DNA of 64,000 nucleotides from Trogon surrucura (taxonomy: Eukaryota > Chordata > Aves > Trogoniformes > Trogonidae), in the NCBI GenBank assembly GCA_020746105.1, contig CM036622.1:40463477-40527476 (forward strand), written 5' to 3'. The notes under the pieces were generated by a model that made no database searches, was not told the origin of the DNA, and saw nothing but the letters and a program-made list of their open reading frames with translations. The position numbers and the translations under genes were made by a program. Numbering within the stretch: position 1 is the first letter of the stretch; each line of letters begins with the position of its first letter. Below, one piece after another: positions 34,099 to 46,969 of this stretch.

Positions 34099-37000
34099 AA
34101 AATATTATTTCTGTGTTGAAATAAATGGAGAGAAATGGTGTGTGACAAATTCTTAGTTCACTGTTCATCTCTACAACTAAAATGCAGTTTTGAAAACTTA
34201 ACGTCATATCTCTTATGGGCAAAGATCATACAAAAGATTTAGATCAGTGTTCTGATTATTTTAGTATGAACTTTTTTACTCCTTTATAATCACTTTGAAG
34301 TGGATTATGCATTTTTGTAGTTGGAATAACAGGGAGAAGTACAAGATCTTGGTTTGAAGTTAATGACCAATGTTTCTCCCTTTGTGTTTGTCTTGGAATA
34401 TTTTGGTCTTGTCAGCTTGCAGAACAGACCTTTCCCTGGCCAGGTCCATCCTTCCTTCTTCCTTTGTGCTCTTTATTACATTTCACTCTTCCATCTCTAA
34501 AATGCCAGTGATAATGATAAACTCCCTTTGTAAAAAGCTTTTGAATACATGGATGGAAATACCGAGTAGCTTTTATTACTTTTATTGTTACATTCAGCCT
34601 GTAATTTCACCTCTGTTAAGTGTACTTAGCTTCTTGCTAGCCAGGTTTGGACCTGTCCTCTAAAACAGTGATATTTTCTGGAGATGCCACTACAGTGCCA
34701 AAGAATATGAATGAAAAATAAACCAGCAATCACCCCAACAGAAAATGTAAAACCCAAAGAAAGAAAACAGGTGGAATGTTTTTGCCTTTGAACATCAGCT
34801 CTAAATTTACCTCAAAATCTCTTGTTTGAGTCTGAGAATATTGGTTTAATGTATCCTTCTCCCTGATTTCCCCTTTTTCTTACGGTTGTAGTGCTGCTTC
34901 CCTCACTTCATGGTAAGCATTTTCTGGGTTTAGCAGTCCATTTGCCACTTTGTTACAGTGGGGAAGGCCATATGAGTATTATCAGAAACATACATTGTCT
35001 CAGGTATGATGTACTGATGTTTCTCTTTGAAATGTCTCTTATGTTGTCCAGTAAAAAAATTCAGCAAGTGAATCTAAATGATTTGACTCAAAACTACAAA
35101 TAATGTTTTGTGCATGTAAATGTAGTGCGAGAAAATGCAGAGGAAGTCAAACCAAGACATTTTCACTGACTCTTACTTGGAATTTCCTTGTTACTTCCAA
35201 GCAGAATCAAGAATGAGTTAGACGTAAACAAAGCTTTTGAGGCACTGTTTGAAGAATCTTCTCCTAATTTTTTTAAATAACCTTCTTAAGTGCAGCTATC
35301 TTATTCTTCTTCCGTTTTCTTGAGAGTACTTGTTGAGATCCATGAAAACTCTGAAGATCGTTACTTCACAGACATAGAATAATCCTGTTCACAGTTCATG
35401 TTCAAATTAGATGAAACGCAAAAGAAAGCTTGTCTTAAAAGGTAGTGCAGATTCGTCATGTCCTATTTATACATACTTAAATGTTTTCCATAAAACTTGT
35501 ATTCAGTGTAAGTATATTCAGCTCATTTTATGAAAAATACTTGTCCTCTGCAAACTTTTTTCCAGTCCATGGTATGTATGTTTTCCTGCTTAATAAGATC
35601 AGAGATATACCGCGACTAGTACAAGGCTATATAGTTAGAAGCTGTTAGAATACATACTCTCAGATTGTATTACAGTTGCCATGCAACTGATTTGATGAGT
35701 TCAAAATTTTGGACACTTAAATGTTTATTAAAAATATTGTATGTGTTGTATGGTACCTTCTGACTTTGGAATAATGCAGCAAGGCAAAATGAAAAGCAGT
35801 CAAGTGTCAGAAGTAAACTGAAATGTCTGTTTTATGGTAGATAAAGTTCTTGTACAGTTATCTTCAAGTTCTGCATAGATACTTGTTGCTGGAATAATTA
35901 TAGTGCTTCAAGCATGTAGGGATGCTTCTCTGTCTTTCCCAGCTCTGTTCTTGATTTTCAAGTGTGCAACAAATTGTATAAAGTCAGCTTCAGTTGTTAA
36001 AGACTTTAGGGGATCACTTGCTTCAGTATTTTGATTTTTACATAATTGATGTTATGCCCTTATGAGTACTGTAAAGCCTTGTAGGAGCTTGTAAAGCAAT
36101 TCTTTTTTTTTTTTTTTTTTTTCCCCAGAGAAGCTTAAATTCCAAATTGGGCCTCAAAATGGTTAGCACCATTCCTGTGCCCATCTTCTGCAATTCTGTT
36201 GTCACAATTGAGGTAACTTGAAATCATTCTCGTTGAAATACCAAGTCCCTCAGACCTTATGTTAAATCTTCACGATGTTGTGTTTAAATTCTTGCTGTAG
36301 CCTTTGACTTACTAGCTAAATCTACTGGGAGAAAGAATTCAAAAAAAATTATTCTGAAACAGTTCGTGCTGTTGCGTTTAGCTGCGAGATGCCCCAGAAG
36401 CCAAGCAGGAAAAGAAGTCTTGCTGTGTTAAAAAGCCAGTTTGTATTCCAGAGGAGGTAGAACAGAAAGAACTAATTGATACTAATAGATGCTAATGGCC
36501 TTTTAGGACTAAGCAAATGGTGTAGAAAACACACAAGGCAAAATTCACGTGCAGAGAATTTCATTCTTCATATTTGAGGCTCGACAGAAATGATGCTGAT
36601 TTGATACAAGATGAAAGTGTTACATTTTAAATTGCCAAATGTTAAATGCTGAATTGTCAGTGTAGAAAACATGGAGATGTTCATTACGTAATTGGGAAGA
36701 AGTCACATGAGGTAATAGACGTTTATGAAATCATGTGATGGAGCCCCCTATCAATGTTAAGAACTAAACCAGGTGTTACCAGCAGCTACAGCTGGAAGTA
36801 ATAAATTGGGATTTCCTGATGATGAGTACCTCATATTTTCATGTTTTTAGACTGTTAGTGTTAAATTTCAGTAAATCTTCAAAACTTGGGAAGTTGTAGA
36901 ATACTGGCAGGTAGTTAATGTTATGTAGTTAGAATAGATCTGATACAAGAAAGAAAGGTCTTAAGAGATGTAAAGATGTAACGATTAATAGTTGTTATTG

Positions 37001-37529
37001 TGAATCAAGGAAAATTGTCTTTTTTTAAATAAAAGCAGTGGCAGAGTAGATATCCACATTTCAGTTGATACAGCATGACATTTTAAACAAATAACATGAA
37101 ATGTAGTTAATGGATAAATCTGAATTTAATTTAGATCAGAGAATTATTAAATCAAAGTGTTTACTTCAGGCTTTTGTTATTTTGTCGTGCACCAGTTATC
37201 AACTCTATGCTATTTATTGGGAAATTCTGAAATTTCGGGAAAAATCGGGTATGAGGACGGAGTGAAATGCATCTCTTGATAAGCAATACAAACTAAGAGT
37301 TTTCTTGGAGGAGCTAAAGTAAAAGATTATGTCTAAGAAAGGTGGATGTGTACTTACAGAATAAGGTTGACCCTTCTGGGGAAGAAAGGGCTGAAGAGAA
37401 AAAAATACAGATGAATAATCAGTTATATCTGACCTCCCAATGTTGACCTGAGTTTAAAAAGTTTTGAATGCATAAACAGCAAGCTAACAAGAAAGGTAGC
37501 TCTGCTCAGCAGAGTGTGTCTTCAGATAC

Positions 37530-37720
37530 TGTGTTTAGTTCTGCTGCCTCCCGTGTGTAGAGAAGAGCCGTAAGAAGGATTCAAGGATCAGAAGAGGAAT
37601 GTTGCTGTAGAAAAGCTGAGGAGTGTGTTTATCTGACTATGGATATTGTGTGGGAAACTGATCCTGCAAGGGAACTGAAAACTGCTACTCCAATGTTCCT
37701 TCACCTTACAAAGGAAGTAG
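37530..37720 (+). mobile_element. Probable ancient CR1 fragment
   Basis: The order of landmarks follows the CR1 C-terminal coding region. ACTGTGTTTAGTTCTG corresponds to the ...CVQFW block. It is followed at the right distance by GAAGGATTCAAGGATC and GAAAAGCTGAGGAGTGTGTTT, which resemble the ERLRELGLF-coding block. Divergence is high and no frame survives, so this is an old copy or a chance resemblance. Confidence 0.4.
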
Positions 37721-40700
37721 AACATAATCAAGTGACAGAAAGGGATAGCCGAACAATTTTCAGTAATGGTTCTGAAAATCCAGAGGTGATGTGTCTCCTA
37801 GGAGATAGAGGTTAGTCAAGTATATTTATTGATTTAGCTCATGTGGAAAGTTTTAGAGCTAAGAATCATCGTGTGCTCACAGAGATTCCTGTTTGATACT
37901 TACCTATGAACCTAATTCTGTGCTGTATTATCCCTTTGATTTCTGAAAGAGGAATTGGCATCATTTTGGCATATGAAATACTGTAACTGGGCAAATAATG
38001 CATTTCAAGTACAGTAGTTAGTAGAGAATTGTCAGGCAGTATGGGTCTGCAGAGATCAGTTCCCAACATAGTATGTTCTGTGCTTTTATCAAAGATTGGG
38101 AAGACATTAAGAAGATCTTGCTGCATACTGTGATGGTTCACGGTGGTCTCTAAAAATCTATGTTGTAAGAAATGTACTTTCTAAATTACTGTAAAAAATA
38201 AGGCTATTCTCATCCCTGTGATACTAATTTCAAGAAGAAGTAGAAAAGTTAGATTGCTTGAAATTACTGCATAGATATTGCAGGTAGCGAAGTACTATAT
38301 TTAATTCTGTTATTAACTTCCTTCTAAAATATGAATACAGGAAGTAGAGAAGAGGCATACAATGACCAAGATTTTTGAAATGTCCACTTGGGAGAGTCTC
38401 AAGCTCTTTGATAGACTGAAATATCTTTAATTTGAGAATATTTCAATTTACAAAAACGGTTAAAAGCATGTTCAGAGTTGTTATACAAGGAGAATTAGTA
38501 TTCCTGGTCAAACCTTTTTCTGTGGTAATTGCATACTGCATATGGGTAATTGCCCCATTTTCTGTGTTAAAAAAAAACATTGGCGGAAAAATACAGGCCT
38601 ATAGTAGTTGATAAGATGGGTCACAGAAAACAAGAAATATTCAGCCTTTCCACCTTTGAAATCCCCAGGCTGCTTGACTTGCCATGGAAGCTGCACCTTG
38701 TGCATTAGATACAAATCAGCTCCGCTGTGAATGGCGCAAGACTAGAAACTCCTGCAGCATTCCTTTGAAACAAAACTTGATTTAAAGCAAAAGGAAACAA
38801 AATGAAACTTTAGTGTAGACAAAACGAAACTAGTTTAGTGTAGGATTTTAATTTAAAATTTTTTTTTAAAATTTTGTTTTTGTTGAAAGCAGATGTGAGG
38901 GCTTTCTGAAGTGGAAAAAATGTCCCAGAGAAGGGAAATTCGAATAACTAAGGTGTAGCTTGCATGTCAAGCTGCTTAGACCTGCTTATATCAGAGAAGG
39001 TCTTGAAGGCAGCTGTGGAAATAAGGTTTTACCCAACTAGTTAATTGTTTTATTAGAATGTAGGTGTCTTCAGGTTAAAGTGGAAATTTTGAAGATTGTG
39101 TGCTTGGAACTAGATTCCCAAATTATGATGTGACTCTGGGCATTAATTTCCAGTTACATTAAAAAGTATATAATCACTTATTTATTATGCTCTGATAGTC
39201 AATGGCAGATCATGTGTTTAAATTATGAACTGGTAATGCAGATTCTAAGATACCCAACACACCAAATTAATATAGGAAAGGGAATGTGCATTTTCCTGAG
39301 TTCCCTTTTAGGTCTTTAGTTTATAAATAAAATAAAGAAGATTTTGGTAGCTATTCATTTCAGGAGAACAACACAATAATTTTAAACACCTGGCCAAAAA
39401 AGATGTAATTATTTATAAACTGTTTGAGATTTAGTTTTTATTTACAAATCTGCTACCCAAATACGAATTTAATAATGAGTAAAATTCTGTAGGTCTAGAA
39501 TTCTGCAAAGCATCTGCATATTATCTTCTTGAAACATAGTAAATATCTGTATGAATACATTGGCTTTTTGTTAATTGTGGCTATGTTGGCAGAGAAGAAA
39601 ATGGACTGGGGGGAGTTGAGGGCTACTTAAGTTACTGTACTTACTACTTTTAAAATTCAGCTATAAATCTTTCTTGTTTGGTGAGCGAAGGTTTTTCAAG
39701 AAGTCTATGAGCTTTTTGTAAACTGTTTGCTTTTAGATTATATTTGACCCATGAGCCTACAAAGTGCCTTGTATATATTTGGTGTTAGGTTTGAATTCCT
39801 AACAAAAACTCACTTATTTTTAGGCCTGGGTAATGTGGGTAAGCTACAGTGTATGGCTGAGATCTAGCTGACAGCTTTGCCGTTATTGTTCCGTACACGG
39901 TGAACAAAGTAAGTCATCTGCTCTTTCAGCGTCTATTATCTTTGCAGATACGTGGAGTCAAAGTATATGGCATTACCATGTCTGTGTTTAAAAAAAAAAA
40001 AAAAAAAGGGAAGGGGAGCAGAAGAGAAAATGTACTGAAACTTCCAGGTTTGTGCTTGGGTTATGTTATTTCTGTAGCACTTTTTATAAAGGTAAGAGAA
40101 TTTAAAATAGAGCTGGGTAACAAGGAGACACTCTGAAGCAATTAAGATTTCTGTCCTGTCTTATGCCTTTGTTGCAGAAGTTAATATTTGCTTTAGAGGT
40201 GTATCCTTTTTCTGAAGATCAAGGAAAATGTTCCTTAAATAAAATTCTGTTGCTGCATGGAAAGTTATGTGAGATACAGATGTTGTTTGCTTACTTGCAA
40301 ATATTTAGTTCCCAGGATCTTCTTTTAAAATTAGCCTTTGAAAAACCCTTCATTCTACATAATTTTATATATGTATATTGTTAAATTAAAATACACATCT
40401 TTTTGAGTGTGAACATTTTTCAGCATCTGGAGTCAATTTACTAGAGTAGAGCATTCTTTGTAAGTCAAAGGCAAGATAGCAATCAGTCTTCTAACTCCAT
40501 AAAATCTGTTAAAGGTGACATGGGAGCATAAAAAAGTTGTGTTGGGGGGAGGGCAAAGAAGAAGCTTGACTATAAAAGGAGCAGCAGAGTTTGTTTTACC
40601 CCTCCTTGAAAATTGTACTTTTCTGATCTTACAGACTTTCAAGTCTTTCAGAAATCAAATATAGTTGAAAAATAAGCAAAATGTGTGTGTTGATAGTATA

Positions 40701-43700
40701 TGCAGCGTTTTTGTCCCTCTGAAGACTTGTGCAATTCATATGGTAAAATTCTTTTTATTGTTGTCAGTCAGAGGTGATAGCACTACAGCCATTTTTTTAA
40801 AATTGGAAGGAAATGTACTTTGCATTTAAATTTTTTTTTCATTTATTCGATGTGAAGAGCTGCAGTACCAGAAGTTCAACTGACTTAAAGTTGTTTTAGG
40901 ATTACGATTGGTGTGACTAACTTCTATATAAGAAGAAGCTCTGATGTCTAGAGCTGTTTTTGATTATCATAATAATTTCTGAGATTTCCAAGTAAGGTTA
41001 TAAAAGAAAAGAATTAAATAGAAATATTAACATAACGTAATGGTATAAGGAAGACTAGTTGCCTTAAAATAATTGAGTTTTTAACTGAAAGATGTTGCTC
41101 AGGGACAACTCCATTAAGACTTTAACTGTGGACAGATTTCTGTGCTGAGCTATGCTGTGCTATACTCCTACACTATGCTCTTTTAAAATAGAATCAGACC
41201 AAGTGTCTTCATTATCAGCTCCACATTTCTTTGTGCTTCCTTTGCATGAAAGTAATTCATTTTACTTTCTTAACAGGTTGCATGGGTGTGGTAAGACCAA
41301 GAACAGTAGCTTTGTGAAGCTCTGTGTAGCCTGTGATGTGGTACTGTGTGTGTGTCGCTTGGTACAACATTGGGGCACATGTCCCACAGCAATTCTTGCT
41401 CTGTAGTGAAATATTTGAAGTAAGGCAGTCCCCAGGTGGCTTCATAGGCTGTGGCTGATGACAACCCAAATGCTCAGCTCTAGTTAAAATGTCAGGAACC
41501 CATTGGGATGGGTTGACAGGTACAGTCGATTTCAATTGCTTCTGTATTTAAGAACACTTTAAAGAAGAGAAATTGTGGAATCCAGTGTCTGTCTGGATGC
41601 AAAGATGTATCTTAGCTACAGTAAATGACAATACATGCCAGTGCCTTTTCACTGTATTGCAGTGTCTGATATTTTATAAAGGTTGCCTCTATTAGTTGCT
41701 TAAAGCCTGCAAGATCTTTATGTTGATCCACCTGGATACAAGCTCATTTTTAATAAATCTCCCTAGCATAAATAGAATGCAAAAAGTTGGCAAAGCTAAG
41801 CCAACACTGTGCTTCCAGAAGATTACTCAAATAAACCTCTCTTTCAGACCTATTAGCTGTAATTGAAAAGCAGTGTCAGAACTTGATATACAGGTATGAC
41901 ATACACATGAAGTGTGCTGCCACAGTACTTAGCAAAATAGTTCTTATCAGGGCTTTCATGGGGGTAGTGCAAAAGACAGTAAGCAAACCAAACTATTTTA
42001 TTTTCTCAGAAAAGCTGCTTGTCTCCTGGATGTAAAGTGATTTTTTTTGTCCGTTTGAACCAAACTGGGATATTACACCTAGTTTAGATGCAAACTCAGT
42101 ACTTCATATTGTTCTTTTTATACTTTTAAAATAGAATGCTTAATTTAAGCTGGAAACAGCTGAAGGATATGAACATGTGTCTGGGGCTTGTGCATGAGTA
42201 ATCCTGCTGGATACTTTATAACTGACTTGGTTTTATATATATCTCCCATTGTTTGTTTTGAACATATGCAAGAAGGATTTTCTGGTAAGTGTGACTAGAG
42301 GTTCCAGCTAGATATTAAAAAACCACGCAACAAACACCAAGCCAACATCCACTCCCCCCAGCCCTCATCCTCCCAAACAAATGAAAAAGCAACTCAGGAG
42401 CTATCAATATAATTAGCTTTCATATAAGAATCCCAAATGAAGATGATTATTTTTTGTTGTATTTTTTTCCTCTTTTCCAAAGTGTGGTAACTGACATGGA
42501 CTATTGCCTATCTGAAGGATTTAGTGGTTAGTTATAAAATAACAAATAGCATCCTTTCAAGGGCCAAAGTCACTAGGCCTTTTTGCTGCTGTGGGAGTAA
42601 GTGGTAAGTTTGGAATTTAACTTTTGCTTTTGTATGCGTAACCAATTCCTTTAAAAACAAAAAATGAACACTAAAAGGATGATGACTTGGATGTGGGTAT
42701 TACTATACAGTCACTTCTGAGTTATTTTGAAACTAATTGAAATGAAAGAGCTGGAAGCAATGAAGTTTTGCTGAACAGCATTGATTTTAAAGAAGAATGA
42801 TTCTAAGGTTTTAAAGCAAGCAATAGCAGCTTCCACAAGGAATTGATGAAGAAGGGAAGACTGAGAGGGAAGTGTGTAAGGCATCAGAGATGGAGAATAA
42901 AAGAGAACAATGAATGTGGAGTCCAGCTATTACAGCATTAGGGGTTTTTTTTGGCATATATGATTACTGTTCACCATTCCTAACCTTTCTTGACACCTTA
43001 GCATGCTGGAGTTCAATAGCTTGGCTGTACATTGTAGGAGAAAACGAGGTGGCAGGGAGGGTCCTTACTTCAGTGCAGGGAAAGTCAGGAAAGAGGTAGC
43101 TGCCAATAGAGGCAGTTATACAAGGAACCCAGACAGTAGCTCTTTTTTCATTCCAGAATAAAACACCTTTTTTTCATCTACCTTCTACTAATTTATGGGG
43201 TGTGGAAGGGGATAGTGGTAGGGGAACAGTTCTCCTTCTGTTCTGTGTTGAGGCTTGGGGGGGGAGTCTAGAATCAGCTTCATCAGTCACAGGGAGGGCT
43301 CACCTAGTGTCGGCCTTTGGTCACCTAACTGGCTGAGGTCTGGGTTAGAACTGTTTGTTTCAAAGGAATGGGGTTAAACAGGATGTTTTCTTCCTAGGAT
43401 TCCTTGCAAGGCTGGGTATCTGTAGCTACTGATACCTTTTATGAATTGATCTCTTCCATGAATTTGTCCACAATTTTTGAAGCTGTTTATGCTGTTAATG
43501 TCTGGAACATGAGAAGGGAGTTTTGTAGCTTTATGCATTGTAGAAGGATGTGCTTTGTTCACAGCTGTTGCTGATCATGTTTTGATGCTCTTGTGAAAAG
43601 AATAGTCATTAAAATATTCAACATCTTTACAGTATTCATAATTGATGAATTTCGCATTTCCCCATTATCTTTTTTAGACCTAGATATCTTAATCCTTTTC

Positions 43701-44731
43701 TTCATTCATACTATATCCTTACCCTTCCCAGATCTCTCTTACTGCTATTGTATCATTTTTTTAAGAAGTCCAGATAGTATCTGAAATACAGGTGCAACTT
43801 GAATTTTTCAAGTGGCATAATTATGCTTGGGTTTGGTTTGGTTTTTTTTTTTTTGGTTCTCTGTTCTCTTCTGATAGTTCATGGCACTGTATTTGTCTTC
43901 TGTGATCACTGCATGACAGTTTCTTGACTTTCTATTGGGAATCTTAATGATTCTGATAAAAATGAGATTTTCAAAGTAAGAATCAAAGGTGTGAATCCTT
44001 TTCTCATGTATTTATTCCATCGTAGCAAATGCTTATTGTGAAAAGTTCATTCTGATAAGCACAGTGGCAAGCTACTAGGTGTAATTCATGTGTCCTGGAA
44101 TTGGCGCTTGTCCTGGTTTGAGCTAAACAGAACCAATTCTGTTCTGTGATTTTACTTTTCAGCTCAGTCTGTTCTGAGAGACTGCACCTTCTGAAGTTAA
44201 CAGCATGTTTTTGCACACAGTGTCTGCTACTAGCAGTGATAACGCCTGATGTTTGTAGTTCCTGCCAGGGACTGGGATGCAGAAAGGCTCTTGCTTATTA
44301 TGCTTGCTCCTGTAGTGACGAAGGTCAGTGCTGGATCTTGTCTAACGGATTGGGGGTGCCAGGAAGTAAAAGAGGGTCACAAGGAAGTAAAAAGTCGCAC
44401 CTTTGGGGAGGAATGGAAGGATGGGTGATCCAAAACTGGCTGAGCCAGTGTTCTGTTCCATGTGTGTCATGTTCAGTATAAAGGTGAGGGATCGTGGAGG
44501 TTAAGCCCTCGTACTCTGATGGTCTGAGGAGCCTCCATCTGTTCTTCCACCTTTGATCCTGATCCTGATCTCCTGAATCCAGCTCCTGTATCGAGCTCCC
44601 CTCTGCCCCTGAGCCTGGGCCTGCCCCGGTGCTGCCCGCTCTGCAGCGCCAGCGGGGATTGCTGGTAGGGCGGTGTAGTACTAGGCCCGAATCGTGCGCC
44701 CTGGACTGAAGTTGACCTCACAACCCCACAT

Positions 44732-44763
44732 ATTAATCACATATGTAATTAATCACATATGTA
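44732..44763. repeat. Tandem duplication of a 16-bp unit
   Basis: ATTAATCACATATGTA occurs twice head to tail (44732-44747, 44748-44763) at the left edge of the inner LTR-like block. It could be replication slippage or a trace of the insertion event. Confidence 0.85.
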
Positions 44764-44791
44764 ATGTATTGATAATCTATTTTAGCATGTA

Positions 44792-44808
44792 GATATATAT
44801 ATATATTC
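44792..44808. repeat. Simple repeat (AT)n
   Basis: About eight TA/AT dinucleotides lie just inside the inner LTR-like block. Confidence 0.65.
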
Positions 44809-45670
44809 CAATGCCAATCTGCAGAAGCTTTGCTGTAACACAAAGTGTGCAGTGGGAACTAGCAGAGCGATCTTTCTCTGTCAAAAGGCCAGGCGCAAGG
44901 CTGGGAAATCAGCTGCCTCTTGCTTTGTTAGAAGCATGTTACAAGACCATGAGACCAGGGGCCTGGCTTGGGTGAGAAATGTGTGATTAAGGACCGAAAT
45001 AGATAGGGAGACTCCTTTGTATTCTTCCTTTAGCCCTGGCCAGGCTGTGGGAGGAATCCAAGAGTGGACAACACCACATGTTCCTGCATTTGAAGTAATG
45101 TGAGGTTGTATAAAAGCTGGACCCTCCTGCAGTGACTTCCGAGACCCCATCTACGAGTGGGTGCACGGCGTAGGACTTTGCAACTGCGGGAGGATTCTCC
45201 AGAATCCTCACTGCAACAGGGGCTCCCCAGCGACTGTGGATCTGGATGATGGTATTAGGGCGACTGGTGATGTGTCTTTCTTAATAACTATTGCTAACCT
45301 TATATAGTAATGATTAGCTGCATTACCCTGCTTGTTCTTCCTTGCTGCTTAAAACTAGATGACAGTAAGCTTGCATTGCCTTATTCTTGTAATACTTTGA
45401 AATAGTAAAATAAGCATACCCTTCTGGTGGTACCTGTGTCCTTTTTTGTGGGATCCTCCCCCCGCGGGCCAATTAGCAGAGCAGGTGCAGGAGAGTTGGG
45501 TTGGATTATTGCTGTTGTATATATTTCCACTATTTTCTTATTAGTACCATTAGTGTTTATTAAAGCTGTTTGAGTTTTCCACTCTGTAAGTCTCTCTGCC
45601 TGACTCCCTTTTCCCCTTCTCCTTCTGGAGAGGGGTTGTTAGAGAGCATCTGTCATTGGCCCAGCCCCGA

Positions 45671-46969
45671 TTCTTGAAAGCACTGTTCTTTTAAGGATTG
45701 TTTATATTGTGAATGTTATAAAGACTCTTTTTCCACTTTTAGTAGCTGTAGTTGAAAGGGATTCTACTGCAATTTGTTTCTCCCACTTTGTTTTTATGTA
45801 TGTTCTTGAGTTGCGAGACAACTGCTTGTTTTAACCCCATGTTGCTGCCTTGGTCTATTGTATCGTTTTGTCAGCTCTTTCATGTGTCTCTTCCTCATTT
45901 GTTTATGAAGTGGGTGTCTTGCAGTAGTAGATTTTTCACTGGGGCATGTGTAGTGTATTCTACTTTAAAACTTTCTGAAAGCTCTGGGTGATGTTTGGGA
46001 ATATGACAGCATGTGATGGTTTCTGTTAGTGGTAGCAACTTTGTGGTATGATTTTAAAGAAACAAAAGCAAAAGGTGATAGAGGGCTGATCTTTTACAAA
46101 AATAAAACCACCTTGACCCCAAGCGCTCCCCACTGCCCCCAACCTACACAGTGGTTCCTTAAATTTCTAAGGGTCTTTTCTTAATATCTAAAGCAGTGGT
46201 GGATCAAAAGGGCTGCTGTTTCTTGTGCACAAAAATTTAACAAAACTCTGCAACAAACTGATACAATTAGAATCAAATAAATGCTGTGATTTGGTCAAGA
46301 TGATTTTGCTCTTAAGGGTGGCAGACAGCAGTTCCATCATGTTCTCTGCACCTGAGGCAAAATTTGGCCCAATACTCTAATGCATGTGATCCCATGATCC
46401 CAGCTACTTTAACTCTGTGTGTGTCGGTGAATTTTTCTTTTTGCCTTGTAAAGCAGTAATTTTGATTATAAGTGTATTTTTGCATGTTGTTGGTTCTGTG
46501 AAAACTGTTGAAAGTATTAATTGAAATTACCAATTTCATTTTTATCAGATTAATCCCTTTTTGTCAAGAATCGTTCAAGATTTTGTATATTGTGCTTTTT
46601 TTTCCTCTACCACAAACTTTAAAATTGTTAGTATTTGGTTGTTTTTACATTACAGGCTTGGTCTGTAACGTTTTAGTTAAAAAAATGTAAATTGTAAAAG
46701 GATTTTGTTTTTTTTTCAGTTGAAGTAAATTTGTCTAGTTATTCACGCTTAGGCAGTAGGTAAAAGGCAGGAATTTCTTGTTTTACTGACTTCTAAACTA
46801 GTTTTGTAATATTCTAGTATCAGTGACAAAAGTTTAAATTGTATTTGTTATTAATTCATTTTTTTTTTGAATCCTGATGTTTGGAAGAGCCTGACAGGTA
46901 AAAAATGGCTTGTGACAGCAGTCTTTAGTAGCTGCCAGTTGTGGGGAAAATAAAGCATATAAGGCAAAT
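45671..46969 (+). other. MLLT10: MLLT10 intron between the LTR locus and a CpG-containing block
   Basis: This is AT-rich intron without a recognisable gene or repeat. The short open frames at 45752-45991 and 46312-46690 resemble nothing. Confidence 0.65.

Larger units (their letters stand above)
33043..44108 (+). other. MLLT10: MLLT10 intron, 5' 11 kb of a 15.1-kb intron
   Basis: This is long, AT-rich and mostly unique sequence. It includes T-runs at about 33829-33846 and 36102-36122, an (AT)n run at 34083-34098, an A-run at about 39991-40007, and one probable decayed CR1 piece near 37.53 kb, listed separately. No exon with AF10 similarity was found. In particular, I saw nothing encoding the extra EISMQYRHDGACPTTT segment that I recall from longer mammalian isoforms. 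The small open frames have no recognisable family. Confidence 0.7.
44732..45471 (+). mobile_element. Probable second LTR inserted into the outer LTR
   Basis: This block of about 740 bp differs in composition from its surroundings. It has its own TATA-like TGTATAAAAGCTGG (about 45107-45120) followed by a possible R/U5-like region (GACTTCCGAGACCCCATCTA) and a GC-rich end (GGATCCTCCCCCCGCGGGCC). It is flanked on both sides by parts of the outer LTR. Its layout suggests a solo LTR of a different family, which would be younger than the outer one. The boundaries are approximate, and no convincing target-site duplication was identified beyond ATTA-type matches. Confidence 0.45.
44109..45670 (+). mobile_element. 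Avian endogenous retroviral LTR locus (outer element)
   Basis: The locus begins TGTCCTGGTTTGAGCTAAAC, an LTR-type 5' end frequent in bird genomes. A TATA-like AGTATAAAGG lies near 44476. After an unrelated insert it resumes at about 45472 with a typical 3' part: TTTATTAAAGCTGTTTGAGT, CTCTCTGCCTGACTCCC, a GGAGAGGGGTTGTT block and CATCTGTCATTGGCCCAGCC. No retroviral protein genes are present, so it is read as a solo LTR fossil, split by a second element. The exact 3' edge (45.655-45.682 kb) and the family name are uncertain. ERVL-like is my best guess. Confidence 0.6.

Noticed and set aside
44146-45211. Open frames of 70-111 residues on both strands in the 44-45 kb region.
   Set aside because: They are contained in LTR sequence and show no retroviral or host protein similarity.
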